Shown: positions 63,566-64,000 of the stretch, in pieces
Layout of the letters: each line of letters starts with the position of its first letter
Numbering within the stretch: position 1 is the first letter of the stretch
Source: Roseiarcus sp963751165
GTDB taxonomy: Bacteria; Pseudomonadota; Alphaproteobacteria; Rhizobiales; Beijerinckiaceae
NCBI GenBank assembly: GCA_963751165.1
Contig: CAVVTP010000015.1
Span: 682,001-746,000 of the forward strand
Direction of reading: 5' to 3'
DNA: 64,000 nucleotides
The notes under the pieces: generated by a model
Seen by the model: the letters and a program-made list of their open reading frames with translations, nothing else
Database searches by the model: none
What the model was told of the DNA's origin: nothing
Program-made: the position numbers and the translations under genes

Positions 63566-64000
63566 GACGACAAGCAGTCCCTCAGTTGCGCCAGGCTTCG
63601 ATGCAGCCAGGTCTTGATCGTCGGCACGGGCCGCCCGAAGCGCTTGGCGAGCGCCTCGCGGCTCGCGCCGTGGTAATACGCGAGCATGACAATGGCCCGC
63701 TTGTCGTCCTCGAGTCTCTCGAGACAGGCGATGAGCGAGTTAAGGCGCTCGGATCTGTCGCGCGCCGCGAGCGGATCGACCGCCTCGGCCGCGGGTTCGA
63801 ACCCGTCTGGCATATCCTCTAGCGATGCCGGACGCACGCGGCGCACTTCATCGAGCGCTCGATTGCGGGCGATGGTCGCCATCCAGGCCAGCGGCGAGCC
63901 CTTCGCGATGTCGAAATCGCCGGCCTTTTCCCAAATGCGGACGTAGACCTCCTGCAGCGCCTCCGCGGCGACCTCCTTCCTTTGAAGGATGCGGAAGATG
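63562..64000 (-). CDS. ECF RNA polymerase sigma factor (N-terminus beyond the window)
   Basis: The visible part contains region 2 (EALQEVYVRIWEKAGDFDIA then KGSPLAWMATIARNRALDEV) and region 4 (LERLEDDKRAIVMLAYYHGA then SREALAKRFGRPVPTIKTWL with the helix-turn-helix). This is the SigK-like ECF type that pairs with RskA anti-sigma factors. It responds to an envelope signal that cannot be inferred here. The gene continues past base 64000; about 146 residues are visible. Confidence 0.93.
   Translation of the reverse strand, partial: IFRILQRKEVAAEALQEVYVRIWEKAGDFDIAKGSPLAWMATIARNRALDEVRRVRPASLEDMPDGFEPAAEAVDPLAARDRSERLNSLIACLERLEDDKRAIVMLAYYHGASREALAKRFGRPVPTIKTWLHRSLAQLRDCLSS

Noticed and set aside
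1..64000. CRISPR array
   Set aside because: No series of regularly spaced direct repeats was seen; the tandem repeats found have only two adjacent units and no spacers.

Overview
The window is high-GC DNA with the gene content and order of an alphaproteobacterium, most likely Hyphomicrobiales (the rplM-rpsI-argC block with a PaaI-type thioesterase, the tpiA/secG block facing a SurA-like chaperone plus trpE, DUF29, PAS_5 and OpgGH proteins). No marker fixes the genus. Genes are tightly packed except for a gene-poor stretch at about 33.3-37.5 kb behind a tRNA-Gln.

Layout. 0-9.8 kb: the end of a membrane protein, aldo/keto reductase, a D-2-hydroxyacid dehydrogenase, glmU (minus), the periplasmic glucan genes opgG-opgH, a rhomboid protease and a PAS_5 protein. 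9.9-14.2 kb: a large acyltransferase-SGNH hydrolase fusion carrying a palindromic repeat inside its reading frame, then an IS256-family insertion sequence. 14.7-17.4 kb: argC, rpsI, rplM, thioesterase (all minus). 17.6-32.8 kb: a multi-PAS hybrid histidine kinase, pncC, COQ10-like, secG, tpiA, SurA/PpiD-like chaperone, trpE, a GT87-like membrane glycosyltransferase, DUF29 and dnaE. Three of these genes (kinase, chaperone, dnaE) carry four single-base-type frameshifts between them. 33.2-37.5 kb: tRNA-Gln(CTG), then mostly non-coding DNA with a few small genes and relics.

37.5-62 kb is an accessory catabolic region. First comes a polyol or sugar unit: SDR, xylitol/sorbitol-type dehydrogenase, and a MalEFGK-like ABC importer arranged divergently. 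Next is a leftward operon of an Frc/Rbs-type sugar importer (binding protein, single-domain ATPase, permease), a phosphotriesterase-family hydrolase, a GATase1-like protein, a PfkB kinase, a BtpA/SgcQ TIM-barrel protein, a TenA-like protein and a zinc dehydrogenase. Diverging from it is a rightward operon with a BMP-type (nucleoside-like) importer, a biuret amidohydrolase-like cysteine hydrolase, a 5-formyl-THF cyclo-ligase-like protein, a deaminase/chlorohydrolase-type amidohydrolase and a 2-oxoglutarate/Fe(II) oxygenase. The two divergent operons look like complete uptake-and-degradation modules, but their substrates cannot be read from sequence. The second probably handles a nitrogen-rich small molecule (nucleobase, triazine or ureide).

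62.4-64 kb: a small conserved protein, an RskA-type anti-sigma factor and a truncated ECF sigma factor that runs off the window. Dispersed repeats of three kinds occur between genes.
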